Positions 1 through 9,303 are shown, counted from the stretch's first letter. The stretch is DNA of 35,046 nt from Listeria fleischmannii subsp. fleischmannii LU2006-1 (GCF_000344175.1 NZ_ALWW01000032.1:3-35048); one strand, 5' to 3'. Program-made: numbers and translations. The notes: generated from the letters alone by a model not told the origin.

Positions 1-1236
1 CGAATGTGGATGAGGACATCTTACGGTAAGTATAAGCGTGGTTTTTTCTTAGATTGGCGTGCAGCGGACCGTATGAAGGTGTCGCTATTTCATAAAATTG
101 ACTACTACATAGACGACAACAGTTTAAACCAACCGAAGATGTTAAAGTGGTCTGATTATTGTTTGGGGCTTACGGAAATGCTTTCTGGTCCGTTTCGTTT
201 TGTGCCGTATTTTGATCCGGGGGTTTGGGGCGGTTACTGGATGAAGGACAAACTTTCCATTACGCATGAAAGCGAGAAATTGGCCTGGGCGTTTGACGGG
301 GTGGCGGAAGAAAACAGTTTATATTTACAATTTGGAAATATGTGCATTGAGACCCCGGCCATTAATGCGGTGCTAAAATATCCGCTTGAGCTTTTGGGTG
401 AGCTTGTTTTTAGTCGCTTTGGTGCAGAACTTCCAATTCGTTTTGACTTTTTAGATACGATGGGCGGCGAAAATTTAAGTTTACAAGTGCATCCAGATAA
501 AGAATATATTAAAAAGCAATTTGGCATGGATTATACCCAAGAAGAAAGCTATTATTTATTAGATGCTGAAGATGAAGCCGTCGTTTATTTAGGACTAAAA
601 GATGGTGTAGAGGAGGCCGATTTGTTAGCTGCTCTCCGTCAAGCAGAAAGTGGAGACGCTCCTTTTGATGCAGACCATTACATGCACACGCATAAAGCTC
701 AAAAGCACGATCATTTTCTAATACCATCCGGCACCGTTCATTGTTCAGGCGCGGGCTCAATGGTCCTTGAAGTCAGTTTATCGGCTTACATTTTTACTTT
801 TAAACTTTGGGATTGGGGAAGACTTGGGCTTGACGGGAAACCGCGTCCTGTTCATATCAATCACGGTGAGAAGGTCATTAACTGGAATCGCTCTGAAAAA
901 TGGGTAAGGGAAAATCTGGTGAACCATTTTGAACTGCTTGAAGAAACCGATTTACATACAAAAGAACAGACAGGACTTTACGGGACAGAGCAAATTGTAA
1001 CTGAGCGTGACTGGTTTACGGACTATGTTGATTATGATAATAGCGAAAAAACAGTCAATATGTTGAATTTAGTTGCGGGTGAAAAAGTGGTTGTTGAAAG
1101 TGTTGATAATACGTTTGAGGCATTTGAAGTGCATTATGTGGAGACTTTTGTGATTCCAGCACAAATTGAGAAATTTAGAATTAGAAATATTGGAAATAGT
1201 GAGAAGGTAGCCATTTTACGTGCCCGTATTCAGTAG
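1..1236 (+). CDS. Class I mannose-6-phosphate isomerase, 5'-truncated by window
   Basis: Interconverts mannose-6-phosphate and fructose-6-phosphate in the cytoplasm. The frame is open to the window edge, so the true start lies upstream. About 410 residues are visible. The isomerase domain starts near FVPYFDPGVWGG (about residue 66), followed by the metal-binding segment LSLQVHPDKEYI (the Gln-x-His pair) and FLIPSGTVHCSGAG, which carries a further zinc ligand and active-site residues. The roughly 65 residues before the isomerase domain (GKYKRGFFLDWRAADRMK...) are extra compared with short ManA proteins of about 315 residues, so this is the long form with an additional N-terminal domain whose nature cannot be judged here. 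It sits just upstream of the mannoside transporter and mannosidases and is the logical last step for mannose released by them. A terminator follows, so it is probably in a separate transcript. Confidence 0.88.
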   Translation, partial: RMWMRTSYGKYKRGFFLDWRAADRMKVSLFHKIDYYIDDNSLNQPKMLKWSDYCLGLTEMLSGPFRFVPYFDPGVWGGYWMKDKLSITHESEKLAWAFDGVAEENSLYLQFGNMCIETPAINAVLKYPLELLGELVFSRFGAELPIRFDFLDTMGGENLSLQVHPDKEYIKKQFGMDYTQEESYYLLDAEDEAVVYLGLKDGVEEADLLAALRQAESGDAPFDADHYMHTHKAQKHDHFLIPSGTVHCSGAGSMVLEVSLSAYIFTFKLWDWGRLGLDGKPRPVHINHGEKVINWNRSEKWVRENLVNHFELLEETDLHTKEQTGLYGTEQIVTERDWFTDYVDYDNSEKTVNMLNLVAGEKVVVESVDNTFEAFEVHYVETFVIPAQIEKFRIRNIGNSEKVAILRARIQ

Positions 1237-1243
1237 TTTTCAG

Positions 1244-1292
1244 AAATAGGACAGAAGTTTATTTTAGAATCAACGGATGTCCTATTTTTTTT
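1244..1292 (+). terminator. Intrinsic terminator after the isomerase gene
   Basis: AAATAGGACA at 1244-1253 pairs with TGTCCTATTT at 1279-1288, and a T-rich run follows directly. The loop is long (25 nt), so efficiency is uncertain. Confidence 0.6.
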
Positions 1293-1317
1293 ATATGTAA
1301 ATACTTTTTTCGTCAAT

Positions 1318-1332
1318 CGAAAATCATTTTCG
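1318..1332. promoter_or_regulatory. Perfect 7-1-7 palindrome, candidate operator
   Basis: CGAAAATCATTTTCG is a perfect inverted repeat lying 16 bp upstream of the -35 of the mannoside operon. The position fits a site for a specific regulator such as the RpiR-type protein encoded at the end of the locus. The assignment to RpiR is inference. Confidence 0.4.
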
Positions 1333-1338
1333 CAATCC

Positions 1339-1353
1339 TTGTAACCGCTTGCA
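1339..1353 (+). promoter_or_regulatory. cre site (CcpA carbon catabolite repression)
   Basis: TTGTAACCGCTTGCA matches the Gram-positive cre consensus WTGNAANCGNWNNCW at every defined position. It overlaps the -35 of the mannoside operon promoter, where bound CcpA/HPr-Ser-P would block transcription when preferred sugars are present. Confidence 0.75.
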
Positions 1354-1377
1354 CCCATATAAGGCAATATTTATAAT
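1349..1377 (+). promoter_or_regulatory. Promoter of the mannoside transport/hydrolase operon
   Basis: TTGCAC (1349-1354), a 17-bp spacer and a perfect TATAAT (1372-1377). Transcription would start near 1384, giving a leader of about 105 nt. The leader holds another small inverted repeat, ATTATC-N6-GATAAT at 1404-1421. Confidence 0.65.
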
Positions 1378-1489
1378 GAAAAAGAAATAAGGCAATTCTA
1401 AAAATTATCTATCTGGATAATAGGAAATCGGAAAATAAAAATATTTCATTATATTTTTATTAGTAATTTAATAAAAAGGAGAGTTTAGG

Positions 1490-2734
1490 ATGAAAAAAAT
1501 TATTTCTGTAAGTTGTATGATAGCGGTCCTAATGCTTTTAGCAAGTTGTGGTGGGGGAAGTTCAGCAAGCTCAGGCGTAGAGTTTTATACAGATAAAGGC
1601 GGAGAAAATGTGGGCATAATGAATTCGATGTCCGATAAAATTGTAGATGACGGGGGAGTGGGCTATAAAACGGTCGGTTACACCGAAGTAACTGCTTATG
1701 AAACGGCTGTTCAACAATCATTAGATAGCAAAAAAGCACCGGGTTTATTTACTTGGTGGAGCGGCGATAAGCTCAAAAAATTAGTCGATAATGATTTAGT
1801 TGTAGATTTATCAAAAGAATGGAAAGATTATTATGAAAAAGAAGGTGTAAACCCCGGCCTAGCAGATGCCTTTACTATAGACGGCAAGGTGTATGCAGCG
1901 CCATTTAGCGTACTTTACAATGGGATTATATATAATAAAAAAGTGTTTGATAAATATAACTTAAAAGCACCCGAAACATGGGAAGAATTTATTAACGTAT
2001 GTGACACATTAAAATCGAAAAAAATAGAACCGGTTGGACTTAAAAATGATCCGTGGGCAAGCTTCCTTTGGTTCCAAACGCTGATTGCAAGCTACAACCC
2101 TGAACTTTATGTAGGCCTAACGAATGGGGACATTAAATATACAGATCCAGAAATGAAAAAAGTTATGAAAATCTGGCAAGGTTTGATTAAAAAGGGATAT
2201 TTCGGCGAGCCAGTTGATCCTGCTTCCCAAGCAAAAATGTTCTCAACAGGTGAAAGCGCGATGATCTACGAACCAACAGTGACGTCTACAACACTTAAAA
2301 AAGAATACAACATGGAACCAGGAAAAGACTTCGACGTTTTTGTAGCCCCTTCTATGAAAGAAGGACAAAAGAAAGTCATTTTCTTTGAAGCTTCTCCAAT
2401 TGCGGTTTCAAAAAATAGTAAACAAAGTGCGGATGCTAAAAAAGTATTACAAAGTTTTTATAAAAAAGATGTGCAACAAATATTTGTCGATGAGGCAGGA
2501 ATCATCAATACGGATAACACGAAATCAGATGATCCTGTAAATGGCGGTTTTGTTAAAGAAGCGGCCGATACGGATAAATATTCGGTTATGGTTCGTTATT
2601 ATGAAGCGACGCCAATCGAAATCGTGAATGTTGCAACGGATGAATTATGGAAGTTTTTCTATAACCCAACAGATAAAATGATTGACGATACATTAAATAC
2701 GATTCAAGAAACAGCAGACAAAACATTCCAATAA
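1490..2734 (+). CDS. Sugar ABC transporter substrate-binding lipoprotein
   Basis: Extracellular solute-binding protein of the MalE-like (family 1) type, 414 residues. The N-terminus is a lipoprotein signal, MKKIISVSCMIAVLMLLASC, with lipobox LASC, so the mature protein is lipid-anchored at Cys20. The start is set by an AAGGAGAG ribosome binding site 8 nt upstream. Typical family segments include APFSVLYNGIIYNKKVFDKYNLKAPETWEEF. It is the first gene of a transporter-mannosidase operon, so an oligomannoside or related glycan fragment is the likely ligand; that specificity comes from context only. A stem-loop after the gene may raise its expression above that of the permeases. No ATPase gene is present, so a shared MsmX-type ATPase is probably used. 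Confidence 0.9.
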   Translation: MKKIISVSCMIAVLMLLASCGGGSSASSGVEFYTDKGGENVGIMNSMSDKIVDDGGVGYKTVGYTEVTAYETAVQQSLDSKKAPGLFTWWSGDKLKKLVDNDLVVDLSKEWKDYYEKEGVNPGLADAFTIDGKVYAAPFSVLYNGIIYNKKVFDKYNLKAPETWEEFINVCDTLKSKKIEPVGLKNDPWASFLWFQTLIASYNPELYVGLTNGDIKYTDPEMKKVMKIWQGLIKKGYFGEPVDPASQAKMFSTGESAMIYEPTVTSTTLKKEYNMEPGKDFDVFVAPSMKEGQKKVIFFEASPIAVSKNSKQSADAKKVLQSFYKKDVQQIFVDEAGIINTDNTKSDDPVNGGFVKEAADTDKYSVMVRYYEATPIEIVNVATDELWKFFYNPTDKMIDDTLNTIQETADKTFQ

Positions 2735-2744
2735 AAGTGGCAGT

Positions 2745-2784
2745 AAAAGGTGCGCATAGTGAAGATTCTTATGTTCACCTTTTG
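2745..2784 (+). terminator. Intercistronic stem-loop, likely partial terminator
   Basis: AAAAGGTG (2745-2752) pairs with CACCTTTT (2776-2783), with further pairing inside the loop (GCATA/TATGT). The T-tract is short and interrupted. A leaky attenuator or 3'-end stabiliser between binding-protein and permease genes is a common arrangement. Confidence 0.5.
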
Positions 2785-2820
2785 CTTTCAAACTAACTTT
2801 ACTAGAAGAGGGTGATTCGG

Positions 2821-3702
2821 ATGAGTAGAGAATTGCGGCCAAGACGCCGGGAATTAAAAACCTATTTATACATTGCACCGGCAGTTATTTTCGTCTTTTG
2901 CTTTTGTATTTTATCAATTATTTTTACGCTTTTTATTAGCTTTACAAATTGGAGCGGGTTAGGCAGTTTCGAATTTGTTGGTTTTAGTAATTATATCGCG
3001 GTTTTTCAAGATAAAAATTTCTTACTGTCCTGTATTAATACGCTCGTTTGGGTAGCAGCGGGCCTTATTATCCCGGTTGTTTTACCGCTTCTTTTTGCTA
3101 TTGCGATAACGAAAAGTTCATTTGCGACGATTTTTAAAAACCTATTTTATTTTCCTAATGCGGTTTCAGGCGTTATTGTCGGTCTCATTATGACAAGCTT
3201 ATTGTCTATGTATGGCTTGCCGCAACTTCTAGGGATGCTTGGTTTTGAAAACTTGGATAAAAACTGGTTAAACATTCCTTATGTCAATACGGGCGTTATG
3301 ATTGTGGCGGGTATTTGGCAGGGCATTGGGATGAATATGTTACTTTTTATTATCGGATTAGTAAATATGCCAACTGAACCGATTGAGGCTGCTAAAATCG
3401 AGGGCGCTACGGGATTTGGCCTATACACAAAAATTATTTTACCTTTATTAAAGCCAACGATTATTGTTGTGGTCTTGATGTCGCTTGTCAATAGTTTTAA
3501 AACGTTTGACGGGATTTGGATTATGACGGGCGGGGGGCCGTACCGGACTTCTGAGACGCTTGCTGTCACGATGTATAAAGAATCATTTTCGAATAATCAC
3601 TTAGGAATGGGTTCAGCGATTGCGATTATGTTATCGGTTATTATTTTAGTTATTTCTATTTTCTACTTACGAAAAACATTTACGAAGGAAGGAGGAGCTT
3701 AA
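2821..3702 (+). CDS. Sugar ABC transporter permease (MalF-like)
   Basis: Inner-membrane permease of a carbohydrate-uptake-1 type ABC transporter, 293 residues. ATG at 2821 is preferred over the in-frame GTG at 2812, because that GTG is part of the ribosome binding site GAGGGTGA (2808-2815). Six hydrophobic segments are apparent, starting with the one at about residues 16-42 (YIAPAVIFVFCFCILSII). The EAA cytoplasmic loop that contacts the ATPase is visible as EAAKIEGATGFGLYTKIILPLLKP. It is coupled to the next permease, which begins 2 nt after the stop. Confidence 0.92.
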   Translation: MSRELRPRRRELKTYLYIAPAVIFVFCFCILSIIFTLFISFTNWSGLGSFEFVGFSNYIAVFQDKNFLLSCINTLVWVAAGLIIPVVLPLLFAIAITKSSFATIFKNLFYFPNAVSGVIVGLIMTSLLSMYGLPQLLGMLGFENLDKNWLNIPYVNTGVMIVAGIWQGIGMNMLLFIIGLVNMPTEPIEAAKIEGATGFGLYTKIILPLLKPTIIVVVLMSLVNSFKTFDGIWIMTGGGPYRTSETLAVTMYKESFSNNHLGMGSAIAIMLSVIILVISIFYLRKTFTKEGGA

Positions 3703-3704
3703 CC

Positions 3705-4541
3705 ATGGAAAATACAAAGAGTGCTGGGGTTTCTAGATGGATTATCAATATCATTTTAATTTTACTTGCGATTATTTGGATTTTTCCGTTTCTCTATGTC
3801 ATTGTGAATGCGGTGAAAAGTTCAGCGGAATATAGTGTGGGAAATTTTTGGGATTTACCAAAATCATTTTCGGTAGCGGAAAACTGGGAATATTTAACGC
3901 AACAAATTCAGCTTGGTTCGGGCTTTATCAATAGTATTATCTACGGGATGCTTGGGGGAGGTCTTGGGATTATTATGGCGGCGCTTGCGGCGTATGCGAT
4001 TGAGACACTGAAAATTAAGCACGGTTTACTGTGGTTTTTTGTCATCTACAGTGGCACCATTTTCCCGTTTCAGGTGTATTTGATCCCTATTTTTAAAGCG
4101 TATAATCAAGTGGGTTTGTATGATACGAGAATCGGGATGATTTTAATTTATGCGGCGCTCATTATTCCGTTTAGTGTGTTTGTTTTACGTAATTTCTTAA
4201 TGGGTGTTTCAAAAGAGATGCTTGAAAGCGCGCGAATTGACGGGGCTTCAGACTTTTACATTTTCAGAAAAATTTATATGCCTATGGCGCGTGCACCGCT
4301 TGCAGCTGTATTTTTATTCCAATTCACATGGATATGGAGCGATTTGTTATTTGGTATGACGCTCACGAAATCGGAATCGGCAAGACCTGTCATGGCCGCG
4401 GTTTCGCTTTTAGGCGGCTCGACCATTCAAAAGGTACCGCCCATTTTACTTGCAGCCATTATCGTATCTATCCCAACGATTATTTTATTTGTTTTATCGC
4501 ATCGAAATTTAGAAAAAGGATTTATTGTAACTACAAAATAA
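3705..4541 (+). CDS. Sugar ABC transporter permease (MalG-like)
   Basis: Second permease subunit, 278 residues, with about six membrane segments. The EAA loop is seen as LESARIDGASDFYIFRKIYMPMARAPL. The ribosome binding site GGAGGAG overlaps the end of the preceding gene, and ATG 3705 lies 2 nt after its stop, so the two are translationally coupled. It ends with the typical HRNLEKGFIVTTK tail. With the preceding lipoprotein and permease it forms the import complex, but an ATPase must come from elsewhere in the genome. Confidence 0.92.
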   Translation: MENTKSAGVSRWIINIILILLAIIWIFPFLYVIVNAVKSSAEYSVGNFWDLPKSFSVAENWEYLTQQIQLGSGFINSIIYGMLGGGLGIIMAALAAYAIETLKIKHGLLWFFVIYSGTIFPFQVYLIPIFKAYNQVGLYDTRIGMILIYAALIIPFSVFVLRNFLMGVSKEMLESARIDGASDFYIFRKIYMPMARAPLAAVFLFQFTWIWSDLLFGMTLTKSESARPVMAAVSLLGGSTIQKVPPILLAAIIVSIPTIILFVLSHRNLEKGFIVTTK

Positions 4542-4556
4542 GGAGTGTTTGTAAAA

Positions 4557-6986
4557 ATGAGTTTATCGAAAAAATGGAAGTTATATGTACTGCATCATTC
4601 TCATACGGATATTGGTTACACAGAGCGGCAAGAAAAGTTAAAACGCTACCATGTTGATTTTATTCAACAAGCCATTGACATTTTAAAGGCTATAGAAGAC
4701 GGGGAGCATCCTGAATGGGAGGGATTCCGCTGGGTTTGTGAAAATTACTGGCAAGTAGAAAACTTTTTAGCGAATAGTAGCGCAGAAAATATTGCGAGTT
4801 TTGAACGTTACGTGCAGGCCGGCTTAATTGATATTTCGCTCAATTATTTAAACATGACCGAATTAGTTGATCAAGATGTTTTAAATCATAAACTAAAAGA
4901 AGGCAGAAACTACGCTGATCGCCTAGCTGTACCGCTTGATTCAGCGATGAGTGCAGATATTAATGGCTATTCATGGGGGTATGCAGATGCGCTAGCAGAG
5001 AACGGAATTGAAAACTTATTTAGCTGTATTCACACCCATCACGGTATGTTTCCAGCTGGGAAGAAGCACAACGGTTTTTGGTGGGAAGGACCAAGCGGCG
5101 ACCGTGTTTTAACTTGGGTTTCCGATCACTATCATATGGGAAATGAACTTTGCCTCGTCCCCGGTCATGGCATTACATACCTCTTAGAAGACCGTTTTAA
5201 TGAAAAAGCAGCGGTTTCTGATTTTTCAATTACAGAAGACCGGATTTACCAGTATATTGGTAAGCTAGACAGCGATCCTGAATATGAATATGATTTTGTT
5301 CCTATCATGGTGTCTGGGATGAGTACTGACAACGGGGCTCCCAATGGGCGGATTTTAGAGCGGATAAAAGAGTGGAACGAGCGCCACGGCGCGGAAATTC
5401 AAATTGAAATGATTACGCTCAACCACTTTTTCGAAATATTAAGAGAAAAAATGAACGAACTGCCGGTGTACCGAGGGGACTGGAATGACTGGTGGGCGGA
5501 TGGTGTAGGTTCAACGCCTGCTGTAGTAAAACATTATAAAGATGCGCAGCGTAAGTACCACATCGGGAAACAGTTATCGCCTGAATTAACCGTAGAGGAT
5601 AAGGCTTATATGAAAGATGTGGAGTATGAACTTGCGCTTTATGCAGAACATACATGGGGCTATTCCTCTTCTGTAACAGAACCTTGGGAAACGCTTGTCA
5701 ATGATTTAGATTTTAGGAAATCGGCTTATGCGATACGTGCGAATCAATTAGCTTCTTTAAAACTGGATGAAATCTTAGCGACAAAAGGTGAAGTAAGCAT
5801 TCGACCAGAACGTGAAAAATTATTTAAAGTCATTAATCCGCTTGGCATTGCTAGAACGGATAGTGTGTGTTTATACATTGAGCACTGGGAAGATGTAGAA
5901 GGCGTAACGGTTGATACTTTGCTACAAAACATTGAAGTGGTGGATGAAAAAACAGGAGAGGTTGTTCGTACACAAGTTCGTGAAATTGCTCGAGCAAAAG
6001 AAGTGGAAATCGTCACTCATTTAGAAGCATTTGAAGAACGAATTTTCCGGATTCGCCCTAAAAAGAAACTAAGTAAAGAAAACTATCAATATTTAGCGGT
6101 AGATAAAATTAAAGACATTATGTATGAGGGATGGCAAGATGGTTTACGTGTGAACGAGCACCAGATTGAAACAGATTACTACAAAATGACGTTAGACGAA
6201 ACGAAAGGAATTGTTTCTTTCATTGATAAACAAGACGGTCGGTCACTACTTCGTGATAACCTTATTCACGCGCCTTTTGTAGGCGTTTATGAACGGACAG
6301 AAACTAAACCAGATGCGTGGGAAGTTCGTCATACGATGGGGCGGAACCGCAAGAAAGTAGGGACAAAACGCTACGTTTCAGAGCTAAGCGATATTCGCAT
6401 CGTTGAATCAGGCGAAGTCAGCGCAACAGCCGTTTTCACCTATGAGTTAGTAGGTACGCAAATGTATGAAATCCATGTCAAAGTGTACCGAGATACCCCT
6501 AAAATCGATGTAACCCTGCGTCTTCATAAAGATAGTGTTTGGGATCCGGAAAATTTATATATCGCGTTTCCGTTTACAACAGGCGAAACCGAAGAGCTTT
6601 ATTTTGATAAAGCAGGATGCGTCATGCGGCCCGGGGTGGACCAACTACCAGGAACTAATCAAGAATTTTATTTGGTGCAAGAAGGTGCCGCTTATGTAGG
6701 GACTGAAAAATCCTTTTTAATCGCGCTAAAAGATACCCCTTTACTCGTTTTAGGCGAGCTCGAACATCATTTAATTGAACTTTCTGGTCAAAATAAAGAA
6801 ACGAACAATGCGGAGCCACTTTATGTATGGGCGATGAATAATTTTTGGGAAACAAACTTTAAAGTGGATTTAGCCGGCTTTTATGAATTCCGCTATACGC
6901 TTTCAGTGGTTTCGAAAAAAGAACCAAAAGAAGCCACCGAGTTGTGTAAGGCTTACAATCAAGGATTTTTATCGATGTATATTTAA
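4557..6986 (+). CDS. GH38-family alpha-mannosidase
   Basis: Large cytoplasmic glycosidase of 809 residues with no signal peptide. The N-terminal catalytic domain begins LYVLHHSHTDIGYT; His16 and Asp18 correspond to the family zinc ligands. Asp134 in ADINGYSWG is the probable catalytic nucleophile, by position and context. C-terminal beta domains follow from about residue 430, with segments such as VYRDTPKIDVTLRLHKDSVWDPENLYIAFPF. ATG 4557 is chosen because the in-frame GTG at 4545 lies inside the AAGGAGTG ribosome binding site. Context (GH125, ROK kinase, sugar importer, isomerase) supports hydrolysis of imported alpha-mannosides, as in streptococcal N-glycan loci. The exact linkage preference is unknown. 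Confidence 0.87.
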   Translation: MSLSKKWKLYVLHHSHTDIGYTERQEKLKRYHVDFIQQAIDILKAIEDGEHPEWEGFRWVCENYWQVENFLANSSAENIASFERYVQAGLIDISLNYLNMTELVDQDVLNHKLKEGRNYADRLAVPLDSAMSADINGYSWGYADALAENGIENLFSCIHTHHGMFPAGKKHNGFWWEGPSGDRVLTWVSDHYHMGNELCLVPGHGITYLLEDRFNEKAAVSDFSITEDRIYQYIGKLDSDPEYEYDFVPIMVSGMSTDNGAPNGRILERIKEWNERHGAEIQIEMITLNHFFEILREKMNELPVYRGDWNDWWADGVGSTPAVVKHYKDAQRKYHIGKQLSPELTVEDKAYMKDVEYELALYAEHTWGYSSSVTEPWETLVNDLDFRKSAYAIRANQLASLKLDEILATKGEVSIRPEREKLFKVINPLGIARTDSVCLYIEHWEDVEGVTVDTLLQNIEVVDEKTGEVVRTQVREIARAKEVEIVTHLEAFEERIFRIRPKKKLSKENYQYLAVDKIKDIMYEGWQDGLRVNEHQIETDYYKMTLDETKGIVSFIDKQDGRSLLRDNLIHAPFVGVYERTETKPDAWEVRHTMGRNRKKVGTKRYVSELSDIRIVESGEVSATAVFTYELVGTQMYEIHVKVYRDTPKIDVTLRLHKDSVWDPENLYIAFPFTTGETEELYFDKAGCVMRPGVDQLPGTNQEFYLVQEGAAYVGTEKSFLIALKDTPLLVLGELEHHLIELSGQNKETNNAEPLYVWAMNNFWETNFKVDLAGFYEFRYTLSVVSKKEPKEATELCKAYNQGFLSMYI

Positions 6987-7006
6987 TAATGAGGAGTGCA
7001 AATTTT

Positions 7007-7882
7007 ATGTACCGAATCGGGATAGATATTGGCGCAACAAATATGCGAGTGGCCCTCTTCAACGATGCGTATCAACTTATGGAAAGAGCAGAACAGAAAA
7101 CTGAGGCGCATTTAGGCGTAGCGCAGGCGTTAGAGAAACTTTTCGATATGATTCAGCAAGTCGATCCGAATCAATTTGCTTCTGGAATTGGTATCGGGGC
7201 ACCTGGGCCACTAGACGCCGCGCAAGGTATCATTTTAGACGCACCTAATTTGCCGGGATGGCATGGTTTTCGTCTAAAAGAGGCCATTTTTAAACGTTTC
7301 GGAAAACCCGTTTTTTTAACAAATGATGCAAAAGTTGCGGCTCTTGCTGAAGCCAAATTAGGTGCCGGAAAAGGCTGTCATACGGTTCAATTTATTACGG
7401 TTAGTACGGGTGTTGGCGGCGGATTCGTTCACTGCGGAGAGTTGTTTTCGGGCTTTCATGGGCACGCTTCTGAGGTTGGGAATATGATAGTGGACGTAAG
7501 CGGTGGAAATACATTGGAGGAAGTTTGTAGTGGTACGGCGCTACTGTATGAAAGTAAACGCTTATTTGGTAATGAAAAAACGGCGAAAGACTTATTTATC
7601 GCGGCTAAAAATCATCATTCTGAGGCGGAGGGAATTGTGGAGCGTTGGATTACTCATTTTTCAGCAGGATTAACGTCTATGATTCAAGTGCTTGACCCAG
7701 AAATTTTCGTCTTAGGTGGAGCTGTTATGTTGCGAAATCCGTGGCTCATTAAGCATCTTACAGATAGGGTGGAAACGCTTGTCTATGAATCGATGCGTTC
7801 AAATGTAAAGCTGAAACTGGCATCGCTTGGTGAAGATGCAGGGCTATACGGAGCGGCTATGCTTGTCAAAAGAAGGGACTGA
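7007..7882 (+). CDS. ROK-family sugar kinase
   Basis: ROK protein of 291 residues, likely a cytoplasmic kinase for mannose or another hexose released by the neighbouring mannosidases. The ATP-binding motif is MYRIGIDIGATNMRVALF at the N-terminus; IGIGAPGPLD and LTNDAKVAALAEAKLGAG mark the active site with catalytic Asp in NDA. GFHGHASEVGNMIVD carries the conserved ExG. The usual ROK zinc motif (HxnGCxCGxxGCxE) is missing; the corresponding stretch reads NMIVDVSGGNTLEEVCSGTAL. ATG 7007 is preferred to the in-frame ATG at 6989 because GAGGAG (6991-6996) supplies a ribosome binding site for it. Such kinases accompany GH38/GH125 genes in streptococci. Confidence 0.87.
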   Translation: MYRIGIDIGATNMRVALFNDAYQLMERAEQKTEAHLGVAQALEKLFDMIQQVDPNQFASGIGIGAPGPLDAAQGIILDAPNLPGWHGFRLKEAIFKRFGKPVFLTNDAKVAALAEAKLGAGKGCHTVQFITVSTGVGGGFVHCGELFSGFHGHASEVGNMIVDVSGGNTLEEVCSGTALLYESKRLFGNEKTAKDLFIAAKNHHSEAEGIVERWITHFSAGLTSMIQVLDPEIFVLGGAVMLRNPWLIKHLTDRVETLVYESMRSNVKLKLASLGEDAGLYGAAMLVKRRD

Positions 7883-7886
7883 CAAA

Positions 7887-9293
7887 ATGGAAAATGAAAA
7901 TTTACTAAATGAAACAAGTCGAGATATTGATTTTATGGGCGATGAAACGTATTATCGCTTGCGCCAAATTACAAAAACGATTTTAAAACAAGCCAAAAAA
8001 GATAATTCGGAACTAGCAGAAATAATTGGTGATAGAATACATGAAGTGCTAGAAGGAAGCGAACTCTCTGACAAACTAAAACGCATGTTTCGTAAATGTA
8101 TGTTAAATACAATCACAACAACACTCGTTCAAAAAGAGGATGATTCAGCTTTTCTATTTACAGGAGATATTCCTGCGATGTGGCTTCGGGATTCAGGCGG
8201 ACAGTTACGTGTCTTTTTAAACTTGGATGATCCGACAGGGAAACTATACGATGTGATTGGGTCTGTGATTCGCCAGCAATTTCGTTATATTGTAAATGAC
8301 CCTTATACGAATGCTTTCAATTTTTCTGCGGACGGAAACTGTTGGAGTGAGATTGATCAAAGCGAAAGGAAAAATCCACTTAGCTGGGAGCGTAAATATG
8401 AACTAGACTCCCTTTGTTTTCCGGTTGAACTTGCTTATTTTTACTGGAAGAAAACAGGGCGAACAGATATTTTTGATTCAGAATTTTTAGCAGCGGTTAA
8501 AGAAATTGTACGAGTATGCCGCACGGAACAGCACCACATGGAAAAATCCGAGTACTTTTTCATACGCGAAAATGGCGTAGAGCAAGATAGTGTGCCAAAC
8601 AATGGTCGTGGGTCAGAAGTCGGCTACACGGGAATGATTTGGTCGGCGTTTCGTCCAAGTGACGATGCTTGTGAATACGGCTATCTCATTCCGGCGAATA
8701 TGTTTGCTGTTGTGATCTTCGGCTATTTGGAAGAAATTTTAAGTGCTTTCTTTGTCGAGGAGGAAACGCTAAAAAATGAAGTGGCTCAGATAAGAAAAGA
8801 AGTTCAAGCGGGAATAAATGAATTTGGCATTATTCAGCATCCTAAATACGGGGATATGTATGCCTATGAAGTGGATGGTTTAGGCCATCACAATTGTATG
8901 GATGATACAGGCGTTCCGAGCTTACTATCGCTTCCATATATTAAATACTGCGAGCCGAGTGATCCAATTTATCAAAACACACGACGCTTCAGTTTATCTA
9001 CAGATAATCGTTATTATTTTGAAGGCAAAATAGCGAAAGGCCTAGGGAGCCCACATACCCCGCCCGGCTATGTCTGGCATATGGGGCTTGCCATTCAAGG
9101 CTTGACTTCAGTAGATAAAGAGGAGAGAAAGGAACTGCTTCGTTTATTTGAAACAACGGATGCCGATACGGATTTAACACATGAAGGTTTTCTAGCGGAT
9201 GATCCGAACATCTATACGCGAGAATGGTTCTCTTGGTCCAATTCGATATTTTGTGAATTTATTTTAAAAGAGATTGGAAAGTTAAAGATATAA
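7887..9293 (+). CDS. GH125 exo-alpha-1,6-mannosidase
   Basis: Metal-independent alpha-mannosidase of family GH125 (formerly DUF1237), 468 residues, no signal peptide, so cytoplasmic. The diagnostic block GDIPAMWLRDSGGQLRVFL lies near residues 92-110, and VPNNGRGSEVGYTGMIWSAFRPSDDACEYGYLIP further on forms part of the (alpha/alpha)6 active site. It starts 4 nt after the ROK gene with AGAAGGGA as ribosome binding site; an in-frame ATG at 7827 lies inside the ROK gene and is less likely. Known family members remove terminal alpha-1,6-mannose from N-glycan cores. Together with GH38 this suggests complete trimming of branched mannosides. It is the last gene before a strong hairpin. Confidence 0.92.
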   Translation: MENENLLNETSRDIDFMGDETYYRLRQITKTILKQAKKDNSELAEIIGDRIHEVLEGSELSDKLKRMFRKCMLNTITTTLVQKEDDSAFLFTGDIPAMWLRDSGGQLRVFLNLDDPTGKLYDVIGSVIRQQFRYIVNDPYTNAFNFSADGNCWSEIDQSERKNPLSWERKYELDSLCFPVELAYFYWKKTGRTDIFDSEFLAAVKEIVRVCRTEQHHMEKSEYFFIRENGVEQDSVPNNGRGSEVGYTGMIWSAFRPSDDACEYGYLIPANMFAVVIFGYLEEILSAFFVEEETLKNEVAQIRKEVQAGINEFGIIQHPKYGDMYAYEVDGLGHHNCMDDTGVPSLLSLPYIKYCEPSDPIYQNTRRFSLSTDNRYYFEGKIAKGLGSPHTPPGYVWHMGLAIQGLTSVDKEERKELLRLFETTDADTDLTHEGFLADDPNIYTREWFSWSNSIFCEFILKEIGKLKI

Positions 9294-9303
9294 CTTGTGG
9301 TGT

